Part shown: one piece after another, positions 1 through 5,346 of the stretch | Layout of the letters: every line of letters starts with the position of its first letter | How positions within the stretch are numbered: the first letter of the stretch is position 1 | Assembly: GCA_900552955.1 (NCBI GenBank) | Contig: USBO01000125.1 | Span: 1 to 5,346, forward strand | DNA from: an uncultured Alistipes sp. | GTDB taxonomy: Bacteria > Bacteroidota > Bacteroidia > Bacteroidales > Rikenellaceae | Length of the DNA: 5,346 nt | Direction: 5' to 3' | Notes under the pieces: generated by a model | What the model saw: only the letters and a program-made list of their open reading frames with translations | Told to the model about the DNA's origin: nothing | Database searches by the model: none | Position numbers and translations under genes: made by a program

Positions 1-2159
1 CCGTCACCGGAGGACGGGAGAGCCGTGCCGAATGGAGCGCCGATCTGCCCGCGAGCGGCGAATACGCCGTCTACGTTTCCTACCGGACGGTCGACCGCAG
101 TTCCGATGACGCCCTCTACACGGTGCGCCATCTGGGCGGCGAGAGCCGTTTCGCCGTCAATCAGACGATGGGTGGCGGCACGTGGGTCTATCTGGGTACG
201 TTCCGCTTCGCGTCGGGCGCGAATCCCGGGCTGGTCACGCTGAGCAACCGTTCGGCGAAGAAAAACCGCGTGGTGACGGCCGATGCCGTCAAAATCGGCG
301 GCGGCATGGGCAATATCGCCCGCACGCCCGCCGAGCAGTTCCGCACGCAGGACACCGAATACCTCTGCGAGCCGAGCGGCTACCCCCGTTTCTGCGAGGG
401 GGCGCGCTACTGGCTGCAATGGGCGGGATTCCCCGAGACGGTCTACCGTCAGAAGGAGGGGCTCGACGACTACAAGGAGGACTACATGTCGCGCGCCCAT
501 TGGGTCAACGTGCTCATGGGCGGCTCCGAACGGTTGCCCGATGAAGAGGGGTTGCGCATCCCCGTCGACATGGCGCTGGCGTTCCACTCCGACGCCGGCG
601 TGCGCCGCACCGACGAGACGATCGGCACGCTGGGCATCTTCTACACGCAGGAGAACGGCGGCCGCTTCGAAGGGGGCGCCAGCCGCTACCTGTCGCGGGA
701 CCTGACCGATCTGGTGATGAGCCAGATCGTGGGCGACATCCGCGCCACCTACGAACCCGAGTGGCGGCGGCGCGGGCTGTGGAACCGCTCCTACTACGAA
801 GCACGCGTGCCAGCCGCACCGACGATGCTGCTCGAGCTGCTGTCGCATCAGAACTTCGCGGATATGCGTTACGGCAGCGATCCGCGGTTCAAGTTCCTTG
901 TGTCGCGCGCGGTCTACAAGGCGATCCTGCGATTCGTCGGCTATCAGTACGGCCGCACCTGCGTCGTGCAGCCCCTGCCCGTCGAGGGATTTTCGGCGAC
1001 CTTCACCGACCGTGAGGACGAAGTGCGGCTGCAATGGCATGCTGTGGAGGATCCGCTCGAAGCGAGCGCCTCGCCCACGGGCTATGTGCTCTACACGCGT
1101 GTCGGCGACGGCGATTTCGACAACGGCGTGGCCGTGGCCGGTACGACGGCCGTCGTGCGGCAGCAGCCGGACGTGATCTACAGCTATCGCGTCACGGCGA
1201 CCAACACCGGCGGCGAGAGCTTCCCGAGCCAGACGCTTTCGGCGGCATGGACGCCCGAGCCGAAGGGCCGCGTGCTGGTGGTCAACGGCTTCGACCGCGT
1301 GAGTGCGCCGCTGAGCATTCAGGGAGATTCGCTGGCGGGCTTCTACCGTCGGCTCGACAGCGGGGTGGCCGACCGGCGCGACATCTCGTTCATCGGCGAG
1401 CAGCGCGTCTTCGACCGGCGGCTCTCCGAGGCGGAGAACGACGAGGAGGCGCTCGGTTCGTGCTACAGCGACTACGCCACGCAGGTCATCGGCGGCAACA
1501 CGTTCGACTACCCGCGTCTGCACGGCGCTTCGATCCTGCGGGCGGGCTACTCCTTCTGTTCGACGTCGGCCGCGGCGCTGGCGGCGGGCGAGGTGAAGGC
1601 CGACGACTACTTCTTCATGGACGTGATCCTGGGCAAACAGCGCTCCGTCGAGATGGGGCGCGGCGTGAGCGGCTTCGAGTTCCGCGTCTTCCCCGAGGGG
1701 CTGCGGCGGGCGCTCGCCGACTTCACCGCTTCGGGGCGTTCGCTCTTCGTGTCGGGGAGCTTCATCGCCACCGACCCGTGGCAGTCGCCCGCCGCAACGG
1801 AAGAGGAGCGCCGGTTCGCCGAATCGGTGCTGCACTATGCCTATCGCGGCGGGCAGGCTTCGCGCCGTGGCGAGGCCCGTGTCGTCGCTTCGCCGGCCCG
1901 CATGGCGCACGAACGGCTCTACTTCAACACCGAGCCGTGCCGCGACTTCTATCCCGTCGAGGCGCCCGATGCGCTGCGTCCCGTGGGCGGAGGATTCACC
2001 GTCATGCGGTACGACGACGGCGACCAGACCGCAGCCGTGGGCTACGAGGGCGGCTACCGTTCGCTGGCGATGGGATTCCCGTTCGAGGCGATCGTCGACG
2101 AGGGACAGCGCGACCGGCTGATGCAGCAGATCATGAACTTCCTCGAACCTCGTAAATAA
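1..2159 (+). CDS. Golvesin/'xanthan lyase'-like N-acetylmuramoyl-L-alanine amidase-family protein, 5' truncated by window edge
   Basis: The frame is open from the first whole codon at base 3 to TAA at 2157-2159, giving 718 visible residues; the true start and any signal peptide lie upstream. A GTG at 123 is in frame but lies inside a conserved domain, so it is not the start. Visible residues 1-107 are a beta-rich golvesin/Xly-CBD-like domain (GEYAVYVSYR, GGTWVYLGTFRF, VVTADAVKIGGG). Residues about 125-315 resemble the second half of an amidase_3 peptidoglycan amidase: H195 in ALAFHSDAG matches the SxHxNA zinc histidine, and E278 in MLLELLSHQNFAD matches the catalytic Glu. Residues about 320-420 are a fibronectin type III domain (VRLQWHAV, GYVLYTRV, YSYRVTATNTGGES). 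Residues 421-718 form an alpha/beta domain starting RVLVVNGFDR and ending without a recognisable sorting tail. Inferred role: envelope peptidoglycan hydrolysis. Homologues are often labelled xanthan lyase, but no lyase catalytic domain is seen here. Confidence 0.85.
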   Translation, partial: VTGGRESRAEWSADLPASGEYAVYVSYRTVDRSSDDALYTVRHLGGESRFAVNQTMGGGTWVYLGTFRFASGANPGLVTLSNRSAKKNRVVTADAVKIGGGMGNIARTPAEQFRTQDTEYLCEPSGYPRFCEGARYWLQWAGFPETVYRQKEGLDDYKEDYMSRAHWVNVLMGGSERLPDEEGLRIPVDMALAFHSDAGVRRTDETIGTLGIFYTQENGGRFEGGASRYLSRDLTDLVMSQIVGDIRATYEPEWRRRGLWNRSYYEARVPAAPTMLLELLSHQNFADMRYGSDPRFKFLVSRAVYKAILRFVGYQYGRTCVVQPLPVEGFSATFTDREDEVRLQWHAVEDPLEASASPTGYVLYTRVGDGDFDNGVAVAGTTAVVRQQPDVIYSYRVTATNTGGESFPSQTLSAAWTPEPKGRVLVVNGFDRVSAPLSIQGDSLAGFYRRLDSGVADRRDISFIGEQRVFDRRLSEAENDEEALGSCYSDYATQVIGGNTFDYPRLHGASILRAGYSFCSTSAAALAAGEVKADDYFFMDVILGKQRSVEMGRGVSGFEFRVFPEGLRRALADFTASGRSLFVSGSFIATDPWQSPAATEEERRFAESVLHYAYRGGQASRRGEARVVASPARMAHERLYFNTEPCRDFYPVEAPDALRPVGGGFTVMRYDDGDQTAAVGYEGGYRSLAMGFPFEAIVDEGQRDRLMQQIMNFLEPRK

Positions 2160-2193
2160 TTATGCAATAACGAATTAAATAGTTCTATCTCTC

Positions 2194-2643
2194 ATGTCAC
2201 TCGAACAACGGATTTCGACGGGTATCATGGAGGCCATGAAGGCCAAGGAGCCCGTGCGTTTGCAGACGCTGCGCAACATCAAGAAGTATATCATCGAGGC
2301 GAAAACCTCCGGTGCGGGGATCGCCGAACTGCCCGACGCCGATGTGGTGAAGATCATTGCGAAGCTGGCCAAGCAGGGAAGCGATTCGGCGGAGATCTAC
2401 CGCCGGCAGAACCGGGCGGATCTGGCCGAGGAGGAGCTGGCGCAGGTGCGCGTCATGCAGGAGTTTCTGCCCAGGCGGCTGTCGCCCGAGGAGCTGACCG
2501 AGGCCGTGCGGGCCGTGATCGCCGAGGTGGGAGCCACCTCGATGGCGGAGATGGGCAAGGTGATGGGCGTCGCGTCGAAACGACTGGCCGGACAGGCCGA
2601 CGGCAAGGACATCTCGGCCAAAGTCCGAGAGCTGCTCGGCTGA
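2194..2643 (+). CDS. yqeY: GatB/YqeY domain-containing protein
   Basis: This complete 149-residue protein has the usual length for stand-alone YqeY proteins (about 147-150). All three family blocks are present: an N-terminal helix pair (residues 11-36, MKAKEPVRLQTLRNIKKYI), a central segment (60-100) ending in the hallmark FLPRRLSPEEL, and a C-terminal block (115-148) with MGKVMGVASKRLAGQADGKDIS. The fold is related to the tRNA-interacting tail domain of GatB, the aspartyl/glutamyl-tRNA amidotransferase subunit. The role of the stand-alone protein is not settled; a link to tRNA handling is inference. It is cytoplasmic, with no signal or membrane segment. The ATG at 2194 gives the full family N-terminus. 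The 34-base gap upstream (2160-2193) is AT-rich with no clear terminator, -7 element or Shine-Dalgarno site, so read-through from the previous gene is possible. The next gene begins one base after the stop. Confidence 0.93.
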   Translation: MSLEQRISTGIMEAMKAKEPVRLQTLRNIKKYIIEAKTSGAGIAELPDADVVKIIAKLAKQGSDSAEIYRRQNRADLAEEELAQVRVMQEFLPRRLSPEELTEAVRAVIAEVGATSMAEMGKVMGVASKRLAGQADGKDISAKVRELLG

Positions 2644-2644
2644 G

Positions 2645-3556
2645 ATGACCTTCCCGCATCCGCATAACCTGCGCACGGTCTCGATGCCGCTCGGCATGGT
2701 GGTCGGAGCGATGTTCTGCCGGCCGATCGCGGCATTGGAGGCGGCGAGCGGGGGGATGATCACCCCGTCGCTCATCTTTCTGATGCTCTTTCTCACCTTC
2801 TGCCGCGTCGATGTGCGCCGGATGCGGCTGCAACCCCTCCACGGATGGCTGCTCGCCGTGCAGATCGTCCTGTGTGCGTCGGTCTACTTTCTGCTGCTGC
2901 CGTTCGATGCGACGGTGGCGCAAGGCGGGATGATCTGCGTGCTGACACCGATCGCCATGGCTGCCGTGGTGATCGGCGGAATGCTGGGGGCCGACATCGT
3001 CTCGATGACCGCCTTCAGCCTGCTCTGCAACCTGGCGATCGCCCTCGTCGCGCCGTTCATCCTCTCAGCCGTCGGAACAGGCGACTGCTCGCTGGCCGGC
3101 ATTCTGGCTAAGGTCGCCCCGCTGCTGATTCTGCCCTTCGTCGCGGCACAGGGCTGCCGTGCGCTGACACCGAAGATCGGCGGGTGGGTGGCCGCCCGCA
3201 GCACGATCTCGTTCTATCTGTGGCTGGTGTCGCTGACCGTCATCATCGGCCGCACGACGACCTTCATTCTGGATCACCGCGAGGCCGACGGCACCGTCGA
3301 AACCGCGCTGGCCGCCGTCGCGCTTGCAATTTGCCTCGTGCAGTTCGGCCTCGGCCGCTGGCTGGGCCGCCGCTACGGCGATGCGGTGGCCGGAGGACAG
3401 TCGCTGGGCCAGAAGAACACGGTGCTGGCCGTCTGGATGGCGCAGTCGTTCCTCGACCCGATCTCTTCGGTCGCTCCGACAGCCTATATCGTCTGGCAGA
3501 ACTTCGTGAACTCCTATCAAATCTACAAGAAGGATAGAGAAGCGGCGAAAAGTTAA
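2645..3556 (+). CDS. Bile acid:sodium symporter (BASS/SBF-like) family membrane transporter
   Basis: This 303-residue protein has about nine hydrophobic segments, roughly at 14-33, 38-53, 67-87, 94-116, 118-143, 150-170, 187-209, 219-238 and 258-286, with short charged loops, which fits the BASS fold. The late segment GQSLGQKNTVLAVWMAQSF (251-269) corresponds to the conserved QN-x-x-LA region of this superfamily. TPIAMAAVVIGGMLGADI (101-118) sits where the first crossover helix with its small residues is expected. Known members use the sodium gradient to move organic anions such as bile acids or keto acids; the substrate cannot be read from the sequence. The ATG at 2645 follows the yqeY stop (2641-2643) after one base, so translational coupling and co-transcription are likely. 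The C-terminus is a basic cytoplasmic tail (YQIYKKDREAAKS). Base composition matches the two upstream genes, so I treat it as the last backbone gene before the proposed acquired segment. Confidence 0.82.
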   Translation: MTFPHPHNLRTVSMPLGMVVGAMFCRPIAALEAASGGMITPSLIFLMLFLTFCRVDVRRMRLQPLHGWLLAVQIVLCASVYFLLLPFDATVAQGGMICVLTPIAMAAVVIGGMLGADIVSMTAFSLLCNLAIALVAPFILSAVGTGDCSLAGILAKVAPLLILPFVAAQGCRALTPKIGGWVAARSTISFYLWLVSLTVIIGRTTTFILDHREADGTVETALAAVALAICLVQFGLGRWLGRRYGDAVAGGQSLGQKNTVLAVWMAQSFLDPISSVAPTAYIVWQNFVNSYQIYKKDREAAKS

Positions 3557-3591
3557 ATATAAATCATTAAAATATAGTGTTTTATATTTGA
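3553..3591 (+). terminator. AT-rich hairpin at the transporter stop codon, possible weak terminator
   Basis: AAATATAAA at 3555-3563 is perfectly complementary to TTTATATTT at 3581-3589, and wobble and A-T pairs continue outward to 3552-3592. The left arm begins inside the TAA stop (3554-3556). Downstream is T-rich (ATTTTTC at 3597-3603). A stem made only of A-T pairs is weak, so this may be chance in an AT-rich spacer, but it is the only terminator-like structure after the transporter. Confidence 0.35.
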
Positions 3592-3632
3592 TTGCAGATT
3601 TTTCGGTTGTTTTTGCGATTTTCCCGACAAGG

Positions 3633-3654
3633 CCGATAATTGCCCGATATTTGT
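3633..3654 (+). repeat. Two tandem 11-base CCGATA units
   Basis: CCGATAATTGC (3633-3643) is followed directly by CCGATATTTGT (3644-3654), identical at 9 of 11 positions. A related CCGACA occurs at 3624-3629. The 11-base period equals that of the TTTGTTAC direct repeats that follow, and the second unit overlaps the first of them. This is a possible protein-binding array; function unknown. Confidence 0.5.
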
Positions 3655-3691
3655 TACTATTTTGTTACTCGAAAATGCTGCGGTAACAAAA
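3650..3691. repeat. TTTGTTAC direct and inverted repeat cluster upstream of the integrase
   Basis: TTTGTTACT occurs at 3650-3658 and 3661-3669, 11 bases apart. The inverted copy GTAACAAA lies at 3683-3690. The second direct copy and the inverted copy form a perfect 9-base inverted repeat, TTTTGTTAC (3660-3668) and GTAACAAAA (3683-3691), around a 14-base spacer. Copy centres are 11 and then 22 bases apart, placing all three on about the same face of the helix. Position and symmetry fit recombinase core or arm sites, or an operator controlling the integrase. The inverted copy lies within the spacer of the integrase promoter. The repeats are read directly; the function is inferred. Confidence 0.6.
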
Positions 3692-3700
3692 CAAATTCGC

Positions 3701-3708
3701 TATATTTG
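3701..3708 (+). promoter_or_regulatory. Bacteroidetes-type -7 element (TATATTTG) for the integrase gene
   Basis: TATATTTG matches the TAnnTTTG -7 consensus of Bacteroidetes primary-sigma promoters and lies 26 bases before the integrase ATG, predicting a leader of about 20 bases. No TTTG -33 element stands at the usual 19-21 base spacing; the nearest sequence there is TGCTG (3676-3680). The promoter may therefore be weak or need an activator. A second TATATTTG at 3583-3590 lies within the AT hairpin and is far from any start. Confidence 0.55.
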
Positions 3709-3734
3709 CCGTTGAAGCAACAAACGGGAACGGT

Positions 3735-4928
3735 ATGGCGAAGCAGAAACAGACGGTCAAGTTGAAGGAGCCGGTGCGAATCCGGTTCAAGCAACTATCT
3801 AACGGGAATCAATCCATCTATTTGGAGTACTATACGGGCGACGTGATCCGTAAGGAGAACTATGTCGGTGGCAAACGGAAATACGAGTTTCTGAAGCTAT
3901 ACCTTATTCCCGAACGGACGCGGGAGGATAAGGCGAAGAACGAAGCGACGCTCGCCCTTGCCAAAGCAATTCAGAGCAAACGGATCGTCGAGGTGCAGAA
4001 CGACGCGCACGGATTCCAGAACACGAACAAGTCCCGAGTGAACCTGCTCGATTATCTGGAAAATATCGGAAAACAGTCCGCCGAGCAGGGAAGCCGGAAC
4101 TATGCCCGAACGGTGCTCAATACCGTCCGGGCATTGAAGCTGTTTCGCGGCGACTATATCGCTTTTCGGGACGTTGATAAGGAGTTTCTCTCGGAGTTTA
4201 CCGATTACCTGCGGCAGATGCCGAAAGCCAGCAAATACGGCGTATTGAAAGCCGGAGGGCGGTTGAGCAACAATTCGGTCGTCGCCTACTACGGAACGCT
4301 CCGCACTGCCATCAACCGCGCTTACAAAGAGGGAATCATCACCGTCAACCCGACCAAAGAGTTTGATTTCGCAAGTAAAGTGAGACAGGAGCCGAGCCGC
4401 CGCGAGTATCTGACAATCGACGAGTTGAAGACGCTGATAAATACCGAATGTCGGCACGAAATCGTCAAGCGGGCTTTTCTGTTCAGTTGCTTGTGCGGGT
4501 TGCGCGTCAGCGACATTCGCAAATTGAGGTGGTGCGACTTGCAACGGAACGGCGGGCGTGTCCGCATCGAAATTACGATGCAGAAGACCAAAGAACCGCT
4601 TTACCTGCCGATTTCCGACGAGGCATTGAAATGGCTGCCGGAGCGCGGCGAGGCAAACGACAGCGATTTTATCTTTCCGCTGACGCATGAGGGGACGGTG
4701 AACGACACGCTGCAACATTGGGCGAAAGTCGCCGGAATAACCAAACACATCTCGTTTCACGTCGCCCGACATACCCATGCCACGATGATGCTGACTTTGG
4801 GCGCCGATTTATATACCGTCAGCAAGTTGCTCGGACACAAGAATATCGCTACGACGCAGATTTACGCCAAAATCGTGGACAAGAAGAAAGAGGAGGCCAT
4901 CGGATTGATTCCGAACCTGACCGACTGA
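3735..4928 (+). CDS. Site-specific tyrosine recombinase/integrase (Bacteroidetes Arm/SAM-like type)
   Basis: This complete 397-residue protein has the usual length for Bacteroidetes element integrases (about 390-420). Residues about 14-90 form an Arm-type DNA-binding domain (VRIRFKQL, QSIYLEYY, LKLYLIPERT). Residues about 103-205 form the SAM-like core-binding domain (NLLDYLENIGKQ to INRAYKEGIITVNP). Residues about 222-385 are the catalytic domain. Catalytic residues appear intact: R257 (CGLRVSD), a beta-hairpin lysine at K284 or K286 (MQKTKEPLYLPI), H342-x-x-R345 (SFHVARHTHAT), H368 (LLGHKN) and the nucleophile Y377 (TQIYAKI). It would cut and join DNA through a 3'-phosphotyrosine to integrate or excise its element. 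An Arm domain implies separate arm-type sites near the core. Base composition is less GC-rich than in the genes to the left, which supports horizontal transfer. The ATG at 3735 is preceded by only a weak purine stretch (GGGAA at 3726-3730). A strong terminator follows directly. Confidence 0.95.
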   Translation: MAKQKQTVKLKEPVRIRFKQLSNGNQSIYLEYYTGDVIRKENYVGGKRKYEFLKLYLIPERTREDKAKNEATLALAKAIQSKRIVEVQNDAHGFQNTNKSRVNLLDYLENIGKQSAEQGSRNYARTVLNTVRALKLFRGDYIAFRDVDKEFLSEFTDYLRQMPKASKYGVLKAGGRLSNNSVVAYYGTLRTAINRAYKEGIITVNPTKEFDFASKVRQEPSRREYLTIDELKTLINTECRHEIVKRAFLFSCLCGLRVSDIRKLRWCDLQRNGGRVRIEITMQKTKEPLYLPISDEALKWLPERGEANDSDFIFPLTHEGTVNDTLQHWAKVAGITKHISFHVARHTHATMMLTLGADLYTVSKLLGHKNIATTQIYAKIVDKKKEEAIGLIPNLTD

Positions 4929-4938
4929 AGCAAAGACC

Positions 4939-4974
4939 AAACGTGCGGACGATGATTCGCACGTTTTTCTTTTT
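4939..4974 (+). terminator. Rho-independent terminator after the integrase
   Basis: AAACGTGCG (4939-4947) and CGCACGTTT (4958-4966) form a perfect 9-base stem around a 10-base loop. A T-rich run follows (TTTTT at 4964-4968, then CTTTTT at 4969-4974). It lies 10 bases after the integrase stop and isolates that gene from the one that follows. The opposite-strand tail is poor (TTTGGTCTTT), so it acts mainly on the plus strand. Confidence 0.9.
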
Positions 4975-4987
4975 CAACAGTTTTTCG

Positions 4988-4995
4988 TATCTTCG
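4988..4995 (+). promoter_or_regulatory. Possible -7 element (TATCTTCG) for the downstream gene
   Basis: TATCTTCG differs at one base from TAnnTTTG and lies 19 bases before the ATG at 5015. Because the preceding terminator ends integrase transcription, the next gene needs its own promoter, and this is the best match in the gap. No clear -33 element is seen; the T-run of the terminator occupies that position. Confidence 0.4.
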
Positions 4996-5014
4996 TCTGA
5001 AACAAGACGGGATT

Positions 5015-5346
5015 ATGGAAGGCATGGAGTTGAAACCGCAGTTCGACGAGCTGCAAAAGATATTCGATCGTTGCATCAAACACGCTTGCCGGGTATTCGA
5101 GGAGCGTATTGCAACCAAAACCGCCCGGCTAGATCCCGGGCAGAGACAAGAGCAGGAACGGCTGGAGTATAACCGGATTGCCGACGAGCTGGCCAAGTTG
5201 TATTTGCACCACTCTGTATTGTCCGACCTACGGTTTTGCTACTCCGAACTGGCGTTTCTTTGGGAGGGCGGATTCTTCGAGGCGCTGCATGCCGATGAAA
5301 AGAAAAAGTACCTTGCATTCTCCGTGCCCTCGTTCGACTACTCCCG
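5015..5346 (+). CDS. Hypothetical helical protein, 3' end beyond the window
   Basis: The frame is open from ATG 5015 to the right edge with 110 whole codons and no stop. I do not recognise a family. The product is predicted almost entirely helical and charged. Residues about 8-35 and 44-64 (QEQERLEYNRIADELAKLYL) look amphipathic and could form a coiled coil; an aromatic stretch follows (FCYSELAFLWEGGFFEAL, 74-91). No signal peptide or membrane segment is evident. Cysteines at 20, 25 and 75 form no obvious metal motif. A second in-frame ATG at 5024 is an alternative start. The gene follows the integrase on the same strand but is separated by a terminator, with its own possible -7 element at 4988-4995. 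Its base composition resembles the integrase more than the left-hand genes, so it is probably cargo or an accessory gene of the same element. Coding is likely from the long open frame and balanced codon use; the function is unknown. Confidence 0.7.
   Translation, partial: MEGMELKPQFDELQKIFDRCIKHACRVFEERIATKTARLDPGQRQEQERLEYNRIADELAKLYLHHSVLSDLRFCYSELAFLWEGGFFEALHADEKKKYLAFSVPSFDYS

Larger units (their letters stand above)
3557..3734. other. AT-rich intergenic junction between backbone and integrase; putative element end
   Basis: This 178-base gap has no gene, tRNA or CRISPR. Its AT content rises sharply against the GC-rich genes to the left and stays intermediate in the integrase to the right. 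It holds the hairpin near 3553-3591, the CCGATA pair at 3633-3654, the TTTGTTAC repeats at 3650-3691 and the integrase promoter at 3701-3708. Integrase genes commonly sit directly inside one end of their element, so the attachment core, if there is one, should lie here. No second copy of a direct repeat is available in the window to fix the exact boundary. Confidence 0.5.

Noticed and set aside
25..243. Short plus-strand open frame near the left edge
   Set aside because: It overlaps the golvesin-like domain in another frame and is Arg/Ser/Pro-rich, so it is a shadow.
1034..2155. Long plus-strand open frame of 373 codons inside the amidase-like gene
   Set aside because: It is the +1/+2 shadow of the real frame in GC-rich DNA. 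It is dominated by Arg, Ala and Gly with no domain, while the other frame shows clear domain motifs.
2197..2923. Minus-strand open frames opposite yqeY and the transporter start
   Set aside because: They have low-complexity His/Arg/Leu-rich translations expected from the complement of GC-rich coding DNA; the plus-strand genes explain the stretch fully.
3633..3691. Possible CRISPR-like repeat array
   Set aside because: The units are 6-11 bases and directly adjacent or overlapping, with no 20-40 base spacers and no cas genes.
3557..3734. tRNA gene as the integration target
   Set aside because: No cloverleaf, no GTTCGA-type T-loop and no CCA end is visible in the gap.
3897..4778. 293-codon minus-strand open frame opposite the integrase
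   Set aside because: It is antisense to a gene with an intact catalytic tetrad. The translation has no recognisable domain, and no promoter or ribosome site supports it.
4849..5318. Minus-strand open frames across the integrase end and the right-hand gene
   Set aside because: One runs through the strong terminator hairpin and the other is Arg/Pro-rich antisense of the plus-strand frame from 5015; neither shows a domain.

Overview
The window looks like chromosomal DNA of a gut-type Bacteroidales bacterium, with GC-rich Alistipes or a close relative the best guess. Four things point there: a golvesin/'xanthan lyase'-type amidase of a kind found in Bacteroidetes, strongly GC-rich codon use in the first three genes, a Bacteroidetes-style Arm/SAM-like tyrosine integrase, and TAnnTTTG-type promoter -7 elements with no strong Shine-Dalgarno sites. 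The genus is inferred from gene style and base composition, not from a marker gene.

Left part (1-3556), GC-rich chromosomal backbone, all on the plus strand. A large exported-type protein whose 5' end lies outside the window carries a golvesin/Xly-like beta-sandwich, an N-acetylmuramoyl-L-alanine amidase-like catalytic region, a fibronectin type III domain and a C-terminal alpha/beta domain. It is followed after 34 bases by a complete GatB/YqeY-family gene. One base further on comes a bile acid:sodium symporter-family membrane protein. The last two are probably one transcription unit.

Middle (3557-3734), an AT-rich intergenic stretch with unusual structure. It holds an AT hairpin at the transporter stop, two tandem CCGATA units, and two direct copies plus one inverted copy of TTTGTTAC whose centres are 11 and 22 bases apart. 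A TATATTTG -7 element follows, just before the integrase. This is the best candidate in the window for an element end (att core) and/or an integrase operator.

Right part (3735-5346), visibly less GC-rich and probably acquired. A complete 397-residue tyrosine recombinase with its catalytic residues intact is closed by a strong Rho-independent terminator. A new gene of unknown function then starts at about 5015 and runs off the right edge. The simplest reading is that a mobile or integrative element begins between the transporter and the integrase and continues rightwards. The window does not show enough cargo to say what kind of element it is, and no complete novel system can be demonstrated from it.
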